This document shows, in pieces, positions 12,162 to 24,952 of a stretch of 64,000 bases of DNA. Numbering within the stretch: the stretch's first letter is position 1; each line of letters begins with the position of its first letter. Made by a program: the position numbers and the translations under genes. Under the pieces are notes generated by a model, which did not search any database, was not told the DNA's origin, and saw only the letters and a program-made list of their open reading frames with translations. Origin of the DNA: Strongylocentrotus droebachiensis (Eukaryota; Echinodermata; Echinoidea; Camarodonta; Strongylocentrotidae); contig JAVYIG010001047.1 in NCBI GenBank assembly GCA_035222895.1, forward strand, positions 1 through 64,000. The letters run 5' to 3'.

Positions 12162-12532
12162 TAATCCGCTAATTAGTTTTATTGGATTTTAACAAGATTT
12201 CCTTGAAAAAGACTAGCGCCAACTATGGTAAATAAGCCATTTTGCCGATTCAAAGTTGATATTTCTTGATTATTTTTTGCAAAATGTTTATTTCAGACCT
12301 CTATGAGACTGTTCAGGTGTGATTTTTCTGCGCAATTAATTTAATCCGCTAATTAGTTTTATTAGATCTTAACAAGATTTCCTTGAAAAAGACTAGCGCC
12401 AACTATGGTAAAACAGCCTTTTTGCTGATCCAAAAGGCATTCAAATTTGCTATTTCTTGATTATTTTTTGCAAAACATTTATTTCAGACCTCTATGAGAC
12501 TGTTTAGGTGTGATTTTTCTGCGCAATTAATT
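12162..12532. repeat. Tandem duplication, two ~180-bp units
   Basis: The unit starting TAATCCGCTAATTAGTTTTA at 12162 is repeated at 12342. Both units contain ACTAGCGCCAACTATGGTAA and end at the phrase TTTCTGCGCAATTAATTTA. The second copy has a small insertion. No function recognised. Confidence 0.85.
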
Positions 12533-14479
12533 TATATTTATGCTGTTGGTGAAATTGAAAACACTAATTGCAATTTTCCATGTTTTTTTTTTATTTCAGC
12601 ACGTCAAGACGAGTTTTGTTAAGCCCAAGTTATGTAATTTCTGGCATCTTGTTTAAGTTACCATCTGTTTGAATATTCATGTCACTCATTTAACTCTTCC
12701 TTTTTTCTCTATTTCTCTATCTCTCTCTTATCTGTCTGGCTATCTCTCTCTTTCTATCATCACACACGTTTTTTCTTCTCTTCATGTCTCCTCTTAAAAA
12801 TCTTTTTCTTCCCCTGTTGTTTTCTCCTTACTCTTCCTCTCTCCTTCATCATATTTTACCTTATTTTATTCAACATGTCTTATTGAGTTTCATCAACTGT
12901 GCAAACTCCTTCCAATCAAATCAACAATATTGTTGCTTTTAGTTTCTTTTCCACTTCCCCGAAAAATATATTGCTGTTCAAAACTGTGTTAATACTAATA
13001 CTAGGTAGTACTAGACAGCAACACTGCTCATGGTCTGCATAGCATCAGTTTAGAACAATACAAATTTCAAAGAGAAACCTAACAACAAATTCATACCAAA
13101 ACTGCCAAATAAATTATATTCTTCTCGTTTAATTTGATTTCATTCATTATGTAAAATGTATTACCGCATTACCATTTTGTCAATGACATTTATCTACAAG
13201 TAGCTTATTACCGGGTACTTTTTCTAATACCGGTACTTGCCACTGCCAGTGAAATCAGAACTATGGTACATGTATGTTGTAATTTACAAATGCAATTTAA
13301 ATTGAACTGCAAAGATTGTTAACAGTTTTTACATAAATATTGATGGAATTGAAATAAATTATGAAACATTGATAAGATGTGTCTAGTCATTTGTTGGTGT
13401 TTTTTTTTTTTTTGGGGGGGGGGGGTTCAGAGAAAATGTTCTTAAATATGTTGATAGAAAAATGGCCAAAAAGCTGTTACTATTGAGGAATTCATAAATT
13501 TTAAATATTTGGATTAGAACAAGTGTCCAAAGAGTGTGATGGAAAGTTTGAAACGACCCATACATTTCAACGTAATAAAGTTTTATATTTGACTATAAAT
13601 CTTGGCAATGCTTCAACATGGCAAAATACATGTATGCATAATAAATAATAAATATCCATATTATTATTATTATTATGAAACAAATGAGCAGGCAATGCAA
13701 GTACAATAGTACATTACTGTAAGTGATTACTGGTAATATTACTGTTAGGGAAATAATTAATTTTGCTTTCCTTGATACAATTCTTATCAATTAATCAATA
13801 TAATTATCAGGTCTGGAAAAAATAGGGAACTGTAGGACATCGTTTCCTTGACATTTGAAGGGAAATGTTTGCCTCTTGATGAAATAAAAATTGGAACAGT
13901 TTGTAACAATCAAACCTTGGGAGATTAATTTTGGCATCCCAGAGAAAAATTTGTATTGTATTCCTAGGAAATAAAAACATTTTTCCAGCTCTGAAATTAT
14001 ATTTAGTATATTCTTACATTACAGGTGCACATAATGTATATGTAAAACACCCCAGTCGACCCATACATTTGTATATATGTCTATTCATGAAAGGTTTGTT
14101 ATTTTGTACAAATTTACAAAGGAACCATAGGGATATAAAAATCGTGCTCAATTTTTTTTTAATCCCCAAATTGAATAAGAAATATCAGAGAAAAAGTTTC
14201 CCAATGATCTTGCCTTTGTTCATTTTAATTTTGTCATATATATTTGTTGTTATCAATAGAACCAGTTAATGTTGAAAAATCTGCTGATCAACAGCAAAAA
14301 ATATTGCATACATTTAGTGCTCAATATGAACGGCGTAAATGTTATACTGATGGTCTCAAATATGTCCAACAAATCAAAGCTGGCAGATGAGCGTCGAGAT
14401 TGTAGACTCCTACACAGCTTCTTAGGTTGTGGAGGGATATCAGATGGATCTGGGGAAAAAAGAATATAAAAACAAAGCT

Positions 14480-14695
14480 CATATCAAAAATTGGCGATAG
14501 CTTCGCTGTCATTTCAAAAATTTCAGATAGCTTTGGCGTCTTTTGAAAATTCTTTAAATGTTTCAAAAACAAAAATTCATATTAGTCTATAGAGTCTAAG
14601 TTATTTTAAAAATTGGCAATAGCTTCGCCGTCTTTTCTATTTAAAAAAGTCAAAAATTAAAATTGGTGATACTGATAGCTTGACAGCCGCCATGT
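14480..14695. repeat. Degenerate short repeats (ATTGGCGATAGCTTCG-like)
   Basis: The phrase AAATTGGCGATAGCTTCGCT at 14487 recurs in degenerate form near 14518, 14608 and 14660. The spacing is irregular. No gene seen. Confidence 0.5.
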
Positions 14696-15104
14696 CTATC
14701 TTCATGTTAGAAAAAGTGCCCCTTGTCTAAATAGGCTTTGTATTTTGACCCCTAGTGTGCAACTATAATGGCTTAATGCACTGATTACAAAAAATGTAAA
14801 CAACACAGCACATCCCAGCAGAAAATATAAACCAGTTTAAAATAATGCTGTTCTGACCAGGCCAATAAGTTAAACTAACTAGGAAGGCATGTTTAAAGTT
14901 AAGTAAAGCCTGGCTCAATGCGTCCATTGTCCGACATTTTTTTGTTTTCCATTATTATAATTTACAGCTAAGGAGGGTCTACATGTACGTACATGATTAC
15001 ATCAATGACATGACAAACAAAATTGATGTCAACTCACAGAGGCATTGTGAACGATTCAAACAACTGAAAAACTTCATCATTCAAGCTCCATCATGCATGA
15101 ATGA

Positions 15105-15246
15105 AGGGCCTAAATCTAGGCCTAGCCCATAGGCCTGGGCCTAGAGCCTAGAGGGTCTAGACTCTAGATATCTAGGCCTAGGTCTAGATCTAGATCTAGA
15201 CTAGACCCTAGAGTCTAGACCCTAGATCTAGACCCTAAGGCCTAGA
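15105..15246. repeat. TCTAGA/GGCCTAG palindrome-rich block
   Basis: About 140 bases built almost wholly from overlapping CTAGA, GGCCTAG and GATCTAG words. Many of these are restriction-type palindromes (TCTAGA, AGATCT, CCTAGG). It is a degenerate low-complexity satellite. Confidence 0.75.
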
Positions 15247-15388
15247 CTAATTAAAGTTTTTTTTTTAAATGAGGCTAGATCAAAGTCGAAGGCAGGGCCT
15301 TAATTTTTGCTGGGTTATCATGGTTATTGCAAACAAAGAGATTGAAACTCACCTTCAAATTCAGTCTTGTCAGAATCTCGAGGTATTT

Positions 15389-15587
15389 TACGGAGAAAAG
15401 TGCAAAATTGCGACGGATTTCCTTGCCAATGTCGCCCGTATTGAACCGTATACAGCGACAGTACCAGTGCACTGCAAATTGTCATTGTCATTTGCACTGC
15501 ACTGCACTGGTACTGTAGCTGTACGGTTCAATACGGGCGACATTGGCAAGGAAATCCGTCGCAATTTTGCTCTTTTCTCGGTCCGTA
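15389..15587. repeat. Long hairpin, ~95-nt arms
   Basis: The left arm (about 15389-15481) is inverted in the right arm (about 15491-15587). Both contain the inverse pair around GGATTTCCTTGCCAATGTCG and a TGCACTG-rich centre. A 201-codon open frame runs across the whole palindrome; it has no recognisable domain, and an open frame through both arms of a hairpin is not good evidence of a protein. Confidence 0.8.
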
Positions 15588-16768
15588 TTTTTCAAAATCT
15601 CAGCAGAAGCAAAAGCTTTGGATCATTTTTTGTCTGTAAATTCTTTCAAAACGACATCATTCACAGTCGGGAAGTGAATAAAACACCTCTTTATCTCTGT
15701 GACGAAACTTCATCGGCGTCATCCCCCATTATGGTTGTTAGATGTTTCTATGTAGCGAACGAGGACAATGACGTAGGGAAAATCCCGCCTCGTGATTGGT
15801 TGAATTGGACACACCTCCGATTTCCCGGCACATTACCCACGAATATTAGGAGGCAACATAATTATTATCTTTAATTAGTTTTCACGAAAAGCCGTAAAGA
15901 AAATGAGGAGAACAAACGGTAAATATGTTTGTAATAATTTTCTTTATATTTTCATACTGGTTTGGTCGACTGCCACTGATGGGACTACGAAACAACACAA
16001 TACAGTGACTTGCCCTACAGTCTACATGTAGTGTCTCTGCCCACTCCTGAATTTGTTATACAGTACCCCCCTCTCTCCCTCCTTCTCTTTCTCTCTCCCT
16101 CTCTCTCTCTCTCCCTCCCTCTCTTCCTCTATTCCTCTATTAAATAAAGTTAACATCTCTCTAACTTGCCAAGTGCACATGAATGAGTTTCTAGTACAAT
16201 TTGAAGAAAATTCTGTTTCATTTATAAAGGCAATATACATTTTTTGGGGTACAGGTACGGGTATGGGCATGTTACAGGTTCAATTTCCAGCATGCTTTGC
16301 CTACAGCTGGGCCTACACATGCACGTTGCACATACATGTACTGTACGAGAAAGAGGAAATATGTAAAGAATGCATGCATAATGTACAGTGGACAGTACAT
16401 GTACTTGTACAAGCGTGAAACATCTTTTTTTACTGTATTTCATGATAATTTTTTTTCTTTCGTGTGAGTTGATTACAATAGTTTTTTAGTTGGTTAAAGC
16501 AAGTTTCTGCCAATATCCACTTGATGAATTAAATTCAGTGCAACGGTAGAATTCTTTTGAAGGCCTGTATTGTTTACATTTTATGTACAGTGTAAAGAGA
16601 GCATTCAGAATTTAGTAGGCTCACATACATTCAATGCATACAATGTATACTCTTGACATCTACCGGTATTGTCATTTTCATATACACCAGGCAATTGAAG
16701 AAAAAAAAACCTGGGCAAAATCAATGAGAGAACCTTAGAGCTGTGTTTATAATGCAGCAGTGCATGCT

Positions 16769-16909
16769 GGGTACGCTCGCTCGCTAGTGCCTCTTGTCGG
16801 GTTTTGACCTTTGTGGGCAGGTGTCGCCACGAGCGATCTCGCCGAGGAAACGATCTCCGGAAAGGAGCTATTGTTGAGTCAGAGACGGAGAGAGCGAGCG
16901 AGGGTACCC
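16769..16909. repeat. CpG-rich foldback block
   Basis: GGGTACGCTCGCTCGCT at 16769-16785 is inverted, with one mismatch, at 16893-16909. The block between is unusually GC and CpG rich for this intron. It may be a small foldback element. An alternative first exon or enhancer is possible, but no splice donor or coding match supports it. Confidence 0.5.
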
Positions 16910-17880
16910 TAGAAAGCAAGCCGTGTTGCATCACACACAGGGGCTGTGTTCACATTATTCTAAATGTGTGTACCTGTAGATTTATTTTAAAACCAGAATT
17001 TTTGAGACATGAAAGTGTTCGTAATGGACACATACATGTTGATGTAAACACAACCACCCCTCCCACCCCAATCCAAACAGCAAAACAAAAAATTCAAAAG
17101 AATAAACAAATAGCATGCATGTACATGTATGAATCACAGGGATGAATGCCAGTTTTTAAAACAGGGATATTTACAAAATAATGATAACAATGGTTACCTA
17201 CTCTGTTGTACTTAATCTTGTAGAAATTATTTTGTATGAAATATTCAACCTCAACCTACATGTACATTATTTATTCATACCCATACCAAGTTTTATAATT
17301 TTTGAAGTACCGGTATGTGAAAAATGATTTTTTCCTGAGTTATGTTTCACGAAGATGTGACATACAATCTAAAAATATTGAAAAAAGGCCCAGTCCTCCT
17401 TTCATTCTTGAGTTATGAAAAACACTAAACAATATCAAATTTCCAAGGGGTATATACTGTACATGTACATGCACGTGGTGTAAATTGCAGTGTGAATTGG
17501 TCTACACATGGCCAGTGATTAAGGGGTAGTAATGAGATAATGCTGACACATACTCTGCAAGGGGGTTGATCCTCTTCTCGTAATGCACTGATTAAGTTAT
17601 CAATGAGTTCATCCGAACACATCCATGATTACTCATTGTTCATCCGGACACATCTAATACTCATTTTTCTTGTACACTGTACAAGGGGATATACCACGCG
17701 GTCGGACTGCCCCAGATTGACGAGAATGGGCGGGGGTGGTCGATGAGCAGAATTCCAGGGTTCAGGGTATCCCCTGATCCCCCCCCACCCTCTTAGTTAC
17801 AGTGTATTTCTACAAGTATTGGTTAATATTAATGATAAACATACTTTTATTTGATTGCAGTGAGCTTCCCTTTCAGGTTG

Positions 17881-18310
17881 GAGGGGGGGGGGGGGGGGGG
17901 GGTTGTCTATGAGAATACATTTAGAGTTCCATAAATTCCCCCTTGGAAAATGAATTTTCTAGTTAGAATTTTAAGAAAACCCCTGGCAACCCCCCCCCCC
18001 CCCCCACCCCCTGGGTTTAGAATGATTATTGATAAAAAGGGGAGGAGAGGTAGGAAAGAAAGAAAGAAATACTGATTGAAATTATAATTATATTTAATTT
18101 TAAAAATGGTGATGTAGGATTCCTCTTTGCCCATATTCTTCTGATGAGAGTAATAGAATATAGAGGGATAAAGACAGGAGAAATGAAGAGAAATATGAGA
18201 GACAGAGTAAATCAGAGATAAACAGAGAAAGAGAGGAGTTCCATGTACTGTACCATATTATAGGGAAGTAAAGAGAGAGAGACACACAGATAAAGAAGGG
18301 GGGGGGGGGT
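17881..18310. repeat. Poly-G and poly-C runs with GA-rich flank
   Basis: A G run of over 20 at 17882-17902, a C run near 17990-18005, then GA-rich DNA and another G run near 18299-18309. Similar G runs occur near 3998, 13418, 27994, 32017, 35513, 39226 and 50641. These can form quadruplexes and are often mis-sized in assemblies. Confidence 0.75.
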
Positions 18311-18902
18311 GATGATGATGTCAGGTGCATGTGCATATACATGTACTTTTCATTTACTGTACAGTGTACATGTAGAAGGGAATGAGAGAGAATGTTATTA
18401 GAGAGTAGAGAAGTAGAGAAGTAAAATATAGAGGGAGGGAGTTGTATAGTCATGGGAGTACCATGCATAGGACAGACTTGGTCCTTTGAGTGAAAGAACA
18501 ACAAGAGAATGGAATGGGTTGAGAATTAGATTAATGCTGTAATTCATGTATTCCATCGCTGACGCAGTAGGAGCGATGAACGCCGCTGGGAAGGGAGCTG
18601 GAGACACGAAGAAAAGACAGTGGTGAAAAACGTTTTAAAATGAATGCCTAACACATGTCAGCACTGCCTTTGACATTTCAATAATTTGTTGCCTGGGTAT
18701 GCCTGCCATGCAAGTAATATTTGAGTAATTTTCTTGCCTTCCTGCAATGCTAATGAATGCCAACACAAGTTGTGCAGGGGCCCCAACAGCTCATTCTCAC
18801 TTGTGTGCTTGTGTGTTCTTTCTGTTGTTCTTAAAGAGAATGCTGAGTTCTGGTGATGGGGAAAATACACATCTTGGAGCATTCACATTCTTTATTTAAA
18901 AA

Positions 18903-18985
18903 TTAATAATAATAATAATAATACTCAGTTCTTTTATATATCGCATAACACATTACAGGATAGCATGTCCCTATGCGCTTTAAAT
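18903..18985. mobile_element. SINE-like tail fragment (AATAAT ... CGCATAACACATT)
   Basis: An (AAT)n run followed by CTCAGTTCTTTTATATATCGCATAACACATT. The same unit appears inverted at about 24085-24148 and in related form at 31548-31645. The recurring order suggests the 3' part of a short retroposon. Confidence 0.55.
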
Positions 18986-20404
18986 AGAAAGGAAAGAATT
19001 ACTATGTGGAAGAATATCTTAGTGTGAATGTCACAAGAAAATCTGTGATGTCAAAATGTCTGAAAATAAAAGACAACAAAGCAAAACAAAGGAGAACACA
19101 GCAACACAAACAAAGAAATGAAATATAATTTTAAACCCTAAATATGTGTTTAGAGAGATCTCTTGTCATCTCCATCTTCTAAGAAAAGACGAAAGAAAAG
19201 ACAAACGCGTTTCAGAACCCATTTATTACTTGTGTTACATTCTCAGTAATGGAAATCCATAGTGATTTTTTTTAAATAATTTGTTTTATATGTACTGTAT
19301 GTACATGTACTATCATGTCATACATGGATTGATACAGAGTATAAATTGGACCTCTATTACTCATGGCATGAGCCCCATTTCAATGAACTTGTAGCCCTCC
19401 GTGAAAGGCATGTCCTCTACAAGTTTGATGCATACTAGTATTGGATGCGATATTGGTTTTTGCCCCTTGAGCAAATGACCTGATGTCTGTGCTTGTGCTT
19501 GTAAATTGCCCCTCACCAATTTCTAGCAGGAAAAAAACACTCTATTCAAGTATATCAAGTACATGTACAGCATATTCGGAAGTGAAAATAAACATGTGCA
19601 ATATTACGTTATTGCCAAAAATGAGTACCATGTGCAGTGCGTGGAGAATTTTGCCTTTTGAATCAAAATATATGCCTTGCATGGTTCAAGCAATCTGTAA
19701 GACTGTATTGGTGATTTTATTTTATTTTATTTATTTAAATGGGAAATCCACCCTGATATTAAGTTGGTTTGAACAGAAGGAGAAAAATTAGAAAAACAGG
19801 TCAGTGAGAGTTTGAGCAAAGACCTGCGCATGCAAATGCTCTCTTTCCCAATTTGTTTGTTTTATGGGATGAGGTTTGCGGTGGGATAGTGTCTTGGGAG
19901 CTCTGAAGGTTGTGAGTATGTTTTTTTTAAAACTTGAGTTTTAAACGTTCTACAATACAACTAGGGGCTTGATCAATTAGCACTTTATAGACAATCAACC
20001 AATTATTGAATGATATTTGACTTATTTGTTCACTGGATGCAAAACAAAACTTTTCCTTGTTGCTTTCCTGTGGGATATGCAGAATACACATCAAATGGTG
20101 TTTACAATCGGTAACATACTGCGCATATACATACAGTTTTAATGCCCTTTTATATGTACACCATGTTGAACTTCATACTTCAATTACAAAAATTTCAGGG
20201 GTGTAGTCCCACCCAAACTCTTCTGTGTGTGGAGCAGTACTGTAGAAATGTTTTATGTGCAGAATTAGAAAGTGACTTTCTTGAAACTTCTACATGCATA
20301 CAAGACATCCTCAGCTGGCAGTACACTCCAAAATATCAGATATCAATCTTGTGACCTGCTCTTTGTTTTTTCAATAGTGTCTCCAAACTTGCCTTGTATT
20401 GTTT

Positions 20405-20540
20405 ATTAAAGACACACAATAAATACACAAACAAGAAATGAACACAAAAGAAATAGACACACATGAAAAATACACACCCAAGAAATACTCAAAAGAAATA
20501 TACACACAAGAAATACACACACAAGAAATACACACAGACA
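20405..20540. repeat. ACACAAGAAATAC minisatellite
   Basis: Imperfect units of about 12-18 bp around ACACAAGAAATACAC. The minus-strand open frame across it is a low-complexity product of the repeat. Confidence 0.75.
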
Positions 20541-21308
20541 GAGGTTTAGGGATGCTACACTGTGGCATGCTAAGAATGTAAACAAATCCTTGCCTGATCA
20601 TAGCTGTGTGTCTGGGCTGGCTGGTCTGGCTGGGGGAAATCAGGTCACAGCATTCCAGGGGTGTGTGAGGTCAAGGTCACTATATAACATGTCTGTCTTT
20701 GGCCTCTCTGGGTTAGGGTGCTGTTTATAGGCTACAGCATTCAGACTCCACTGATGACAATATATTGAGACATGCATGCATGCATGTACATCACAGTCCG
20801 TATGTCTTTGGCCCATACTGCAGGGCAAAAATTAATATTTATTTTTCGGGGGCTACTTTTCAAGCTTGCCTGCATAAAAATAACACTCTAAAATTTATGG
20901 GGGCTCTTTTGGGCATTTCGGGGGCAAATTCGCCCTGAGCTCCCGTGTTTTTTGTTCACTGCCATACTGTACTGTACATGTATGATAGGATGGTGCTTGG
21001 AAAATTTGCCGAGCAGCCATACAAAAAAAGAAAGAAAAGGGACCTCCTTCCTATTTTTCAAAGAGGCAAGACGCTATCAATTTGTTGTTATTTATTTTGC
21101 TGAAACATGAAAGCATTATACGGCTAGTGAATAGCTTTCTCACTTCCTTGATACATGTAAATAAATTCCTAATTTTTTTGCAAAGCAAGAAAAGGAAGAA
21201 GACACAATCGCATTGCTTCTTTTTGGTTCCCCCATATATCACGTTATGTTAATTACAAACAAACTGTTGATTAGATGATGTTTGAAGGTTTGCATGGTGG
21301 TAGAATAA

Positions 21309-21491
21309 TCACGGAAGAGGTTTACGGTACACCATGTGTAAAGTCCTCGAGGGACTGAGGAAAGTAGATAGAAAATAGAAGTGAGATGGAAAGGCGACTT
21401 TCTCGCCTTTCCATCTCACTTCTATTTTGTATCTACTTTCCTCAGTCCCTTGAGGACTTTACACATGGTGTACCGTAAACCTCTTCCGTGA
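21309..21491. repeat. Long near-perfect hairpin, 89-nt arms and 5-nt loop
   Basis: Positions 21309-21397 and 21403-21491 are inverted copies with only a few mismatches around the loop CTTTC. Both arms contain the pair around GAGGTTTACGGTACACCATG. The tiny loop and near-identity indicate a young inverted duplication or foldback element. Confidence 0.85.
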
Positions 21492-21504
21492 AACTGTTGA
21501 TTAT

Positions 21505-21650
21505 GTAATATTTTGTATTGTACTTAAGTCTTCAATTTATTCATTTAATTGTATTTCGTTTTTAAATGTATTGTTTGTTTGTATAATTACTTGTTTAAAT
21601 TTATTTGTGAAATATGGAAATAAATTCAAATCAAATCAAATCAAATTTAC
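21505..21650 (+). mobile_element. Non-LTR retrotransposon 3' end
   Basis: AT-rich sequence ending in AATAAATTCAAATCAAATCA-type short tandem tails. This is the usual look of a CR1/L2-type LINE 3' terminus. No ORF remains attached. Confidence 0.5.
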
Positions 21651-21755
21651 TAGGAAACAATGAGGAAAACAAAACTGTAAATATAAAATGGAAAAAGAAT
21701 AAGATTTAATGACTGAGCTGTGAGAGGGAAAACCAAGAATAGCAAGAGGAGAAAG

Positions 21756-21854
21756 TAAGGCTGCGACGGGTAGTCGAATGCTCGAGTACCCGCACGGTTG
21801 ACAACTACTCGGGTACGATTTCTCGTACCCGAATATTCGGCCGCAAAAAAAATA

Positions 21855-21885
<31 letters not shown>

Positions 21886-22370
21886 TGTCCAGGCCTACGC
21901 TTACCCGTGCCAGGGAGAGCGGCGTCCGCTGGCATGGTACCGTCGGTAAAAATGTTTCCCAACTCAAGCACTGTCAAACTCACCTTTCAGAAACTGGGAC
22001 CAAATGTCCAGATTTCTGTTTGGACTTGGAGGAAAATGGATTATTCTGCCATCTTTGGTTTTTAAAACAGCATTGTTTACTGTTATTATTCTTATTAAAT
22101 CAGCGCCTTCAACTGCAACTAAAAGTAAAATTGCATGCGTTTTCAGCGAGGGACCTGAGAAACTGCCGAGTGGTATGGTAGTGGCAAAAAAATCAAAAAA
22201 AGAAAAAAAATCAAAAAATCAAAAAATTAAAAAAAAATCAAAAAAATTCAAACAAATTCAAAAAAATTCAAAAAAATTATAAAAAAACATGGCGTCCGAA
22301 TATTCGAGTATTCGCCTGTGAGCCTGGGAGTGTACTCGGGTACCTCATTACACTGTTGTGCACAGCCCTA
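21756..22370. mobile_element. hAT-like non-autonomous transposon with 8-bp target duplication
   Basis: The element opens TAAGGCTGCGACGGGTAGTC and closes with CAGCCCTA, so the ends read TAAGGCTG and TAGGGCTG inward. It is flanked by an exact 8-bp direct repeat, GGAGAAAG at 21748-21755 and 22371-22378. An 8-bp duplication and TAGGGCTG-like ends are typical of hAT elements. The inside has long A runs and an open frame (SRPTLTRARESGVRWHGTVG and onward) that might be a worn BED-finger piece, but this is uncertain. Confidence 0.85.
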
Positions 22371-22744
22371 GGAGAAAGGAAGACTAAAAATGTAGATCTA
22401 CTGTACATGTAAATCACTATGTAGAGCAGAGAAAAACTAACACATACACTTGGAAAAGAAATGGTGACTCTTGTGAAGAAAAAAAAAAAAATCAGTCAGG
22501 TGCATACATGTAAACATGTTGGACTAATGCATAGACACACATTTGACTTCCATGTATATTAAGTAAGGAATATTTCTAAAGGACTACCGGTATTCTATTT
22601 CTTTGTTTACTAGTTTACATGTATGTGACATGTACATGTACATGTATATAATGTAGTATAGTAAAAAAAAAAAAAAAAAGTTTTAAAATTCTTGCCAAAG
22701 ACAGGGAACCAGACTAGACTAGCACTTGTGCTAACTTCTGGTAC

Positions 22745-22938
22745 CCCCTTTAACAACAAAAGTGTACACATAATATTTTATTCCATTTGTATACGACATA
22801 CTTTGTATAACAATATTTATATTATTCATGTGTAATGTTATCGATCTTGTGTTATATTGTTATATTTTATGTAATCATGCTTGATACATTGTGTTTTACT
22901 TGTTATTATTTTTGTTGTTAATAAACTCAAACTCAAAC
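22745..22938 (+). mobile_element. Non-LTR retrotransposon 3' end
   Basis: An AT-rich block ending TTAATAAACTCAAACTCAAA, the form of a LINE 3' UTR with short tandem tail. No coding part is attached. Confidence 0.45.
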
Positions 22939-23138
22939 ATGTACATATACAAATGAACATATATGTACATGTAGGCCTACAGTAGAAACAAAATTATATG
23001 TACACTGTACAGTATACTCTGAACTGTTGATCTCTCTCTCATTCGGCCCTACTGTTTTGCTCACAGATCTATGAGGCTACCTGTTGACTATTGTTGTTTT
23101 TGTACAACAAGTGTCTTTATGGGTCAGTGCCGTCAATA

Positions 23139-23634
23139 GGCGTGTCTGCACTTTCTCGAGATTGCCAAATATCCAGCCATTTGAATTATCCCGATCGCAA
23201 ACTAAACTATCCAGCTTATTTGCGTCATCATTAGACCGAAGTAGCAAATTAGCTGGATAGTTGGTCGGGATAATATCCCAAGATATCTCGGTCTAGTTTG
23301 CAGTTTTCCGTGTTTACTAGTTGTACTAGCGCGGCGCTGAGCGGTATAGATTGCATACTGTGCGAGGAAAACCGGAAATCGTTGTGCATGATGGGATCGA
23401 GATATTTGACTCCGTACTTCGGTCTAATGAAGACGGTCGCAAACTATCCCGCTAGTTGGAAAATAGTGGGATATTTTGCAAACTAGACCGAGATATCTTG
23501 GGATATTATCCTGACCAACTATCCAGCTAATTTGCTACTTCGGTCTAATGAAGACGCAAATAGCTGGATAATTTGCGATCGGGATAGTTCAAATAGCTGG
23601 ATATTTGGCAATCTCGAGATAGTGAAGACGGGCC
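23139..23634. mobile_element. Foldback element, family G, copy 1
   Basis: An almost wholly palindromic 496-bp element. The ends read about GGCCCGTCTTCACTATCTCG inward from the right, with a looser match on the left, and both are bordered by TA. The arms contain AATATCCAGC, GATCGGGATAGTT and GACCGAGATATCTTGGGATA with their inverses. Relatives are at 42440-42759 and a left-end fragment at 63487. No coding capacity. Confidence 0.85.
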
Positions 23635-24739
23635 TAATGAAGGGCCACATTGTCCTCATTCGAGGCTGTGCATTGTATTATGGGTCCTCTGGTCAGTAAA
23701 TGTGTTGACCTCCATTGAAAGATATGGGTCATTTACAGTGAGGTGACTGCTTGGTCAGGGTTGCATGTGTGATGGTTTTTAGTGTGAAAGATACACATGG
23801 ACCTACAGGTGTACAATATATTGTACATGTACAAGTTAGCTTTATAGTATGACAAATGGTTCTACATGGTTCATGTACAAGTGTATGTAGGCCTAGTGTG
23901 AAAGATACATACATGTACATGTACATGTATGGTATGTACATGTACAAGTATGAATGATACTCATGATGAGTCCACACTGTAGGTTTTAGTATGAAAGTGT
24001 CCAACATTACACTTACTTTTTTGCTACAGTGTAGTGGATTTTCTATAAATTTGTATGACTTTTTCTTGTAATTCTTTCCTATTCTATTTAGGGACATGCT
24101 ATCCTGTATACATGTAAATGTGTTATGCGCTAGAACTGAGTATTATTATTATTAAGATACACGTAACCATGATGACCCTGGCGTTACAAAACATAGTTGA
24201 GCACTCATACAGATACAGTGCGTGGCACAACTCACAAATGATTCGGGACCTGCTGCAGAATTTCAAAAGTGCCTATTATTCATTCCTGGAGGAATGTAGT
24301 ATACAATGTACGTGGGTGTGAATATCGTAGTCACATGGAAGAAAGGCTGTCATTGAAGGAATGTCATACTAACATGTACAGTGGTGTAGTACAGGTACCA
24401 TACATTTGGTTTTAGTGTAGTTGATGTGAAGCGATTGATGTGGGCAATTGTCACAGTCCTGAGCCAGTGCCGTACGTACAGCCAAAACACAGAACCTTAG
24501 TCGCGTCCCGCTCAGACTATAATGCAGTCTACCCTGATAATATTAAAGAGAAGGTTGAGTTCTGGGAAGAGGTGAAAAATAATTTCTGAGCATTACTCAT
24601 TCTTATTATGCAAGTGTGGAAGAACATCAGATAAGACATGTTCCCTGAAAAGCATGGCTCTTCAAATGCCTTCATATTCTAAATATGCCATGTAACATCG
24701 TACAAATCGAGGGGCCGGCTTTTTACGCCACGTGTTTGT

Positions 24740-24938
24740 GTAGTCCCATATACATCTTTCTGTGTACAGTGTTTGTAACTTTACCAAGACTTGGCCAAAT
24801 TTCTTATCATTTTGATGATTCCAGAACCTTGCAATACACACAAATTCTTATATGCTAGATGATCAACCTTTTCTGGTCGGTTCCACACCGTTTCTTTCAC
24901 AATGCAATCGCATGACCAGAACTCAACTTCATCTTTAA
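24740..24938 (+). mobile_element. Right-end fragment of a family C MITE
   Basis: It matches the right half of the complete family C elements (GTAGTCCCATATACATCTTT through CAATCGCATGACCAGAACT) and ends at a TTAA (24935-24938). The left half is missing. Confidence 0.75.
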
Positions 24939-24952
24939 AGTTGGTTTCTTCA

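Noticed and set aside
15269-15874. 201-codon open frame as a gene
   Set aside because: It runs through both arms of a long hairpin and shows no recognisable domain or splice context.
24118-24321. 67-codon frame as a short gene
   Set aside because: No domain, and it overlaps an inverted SINE-like tail.
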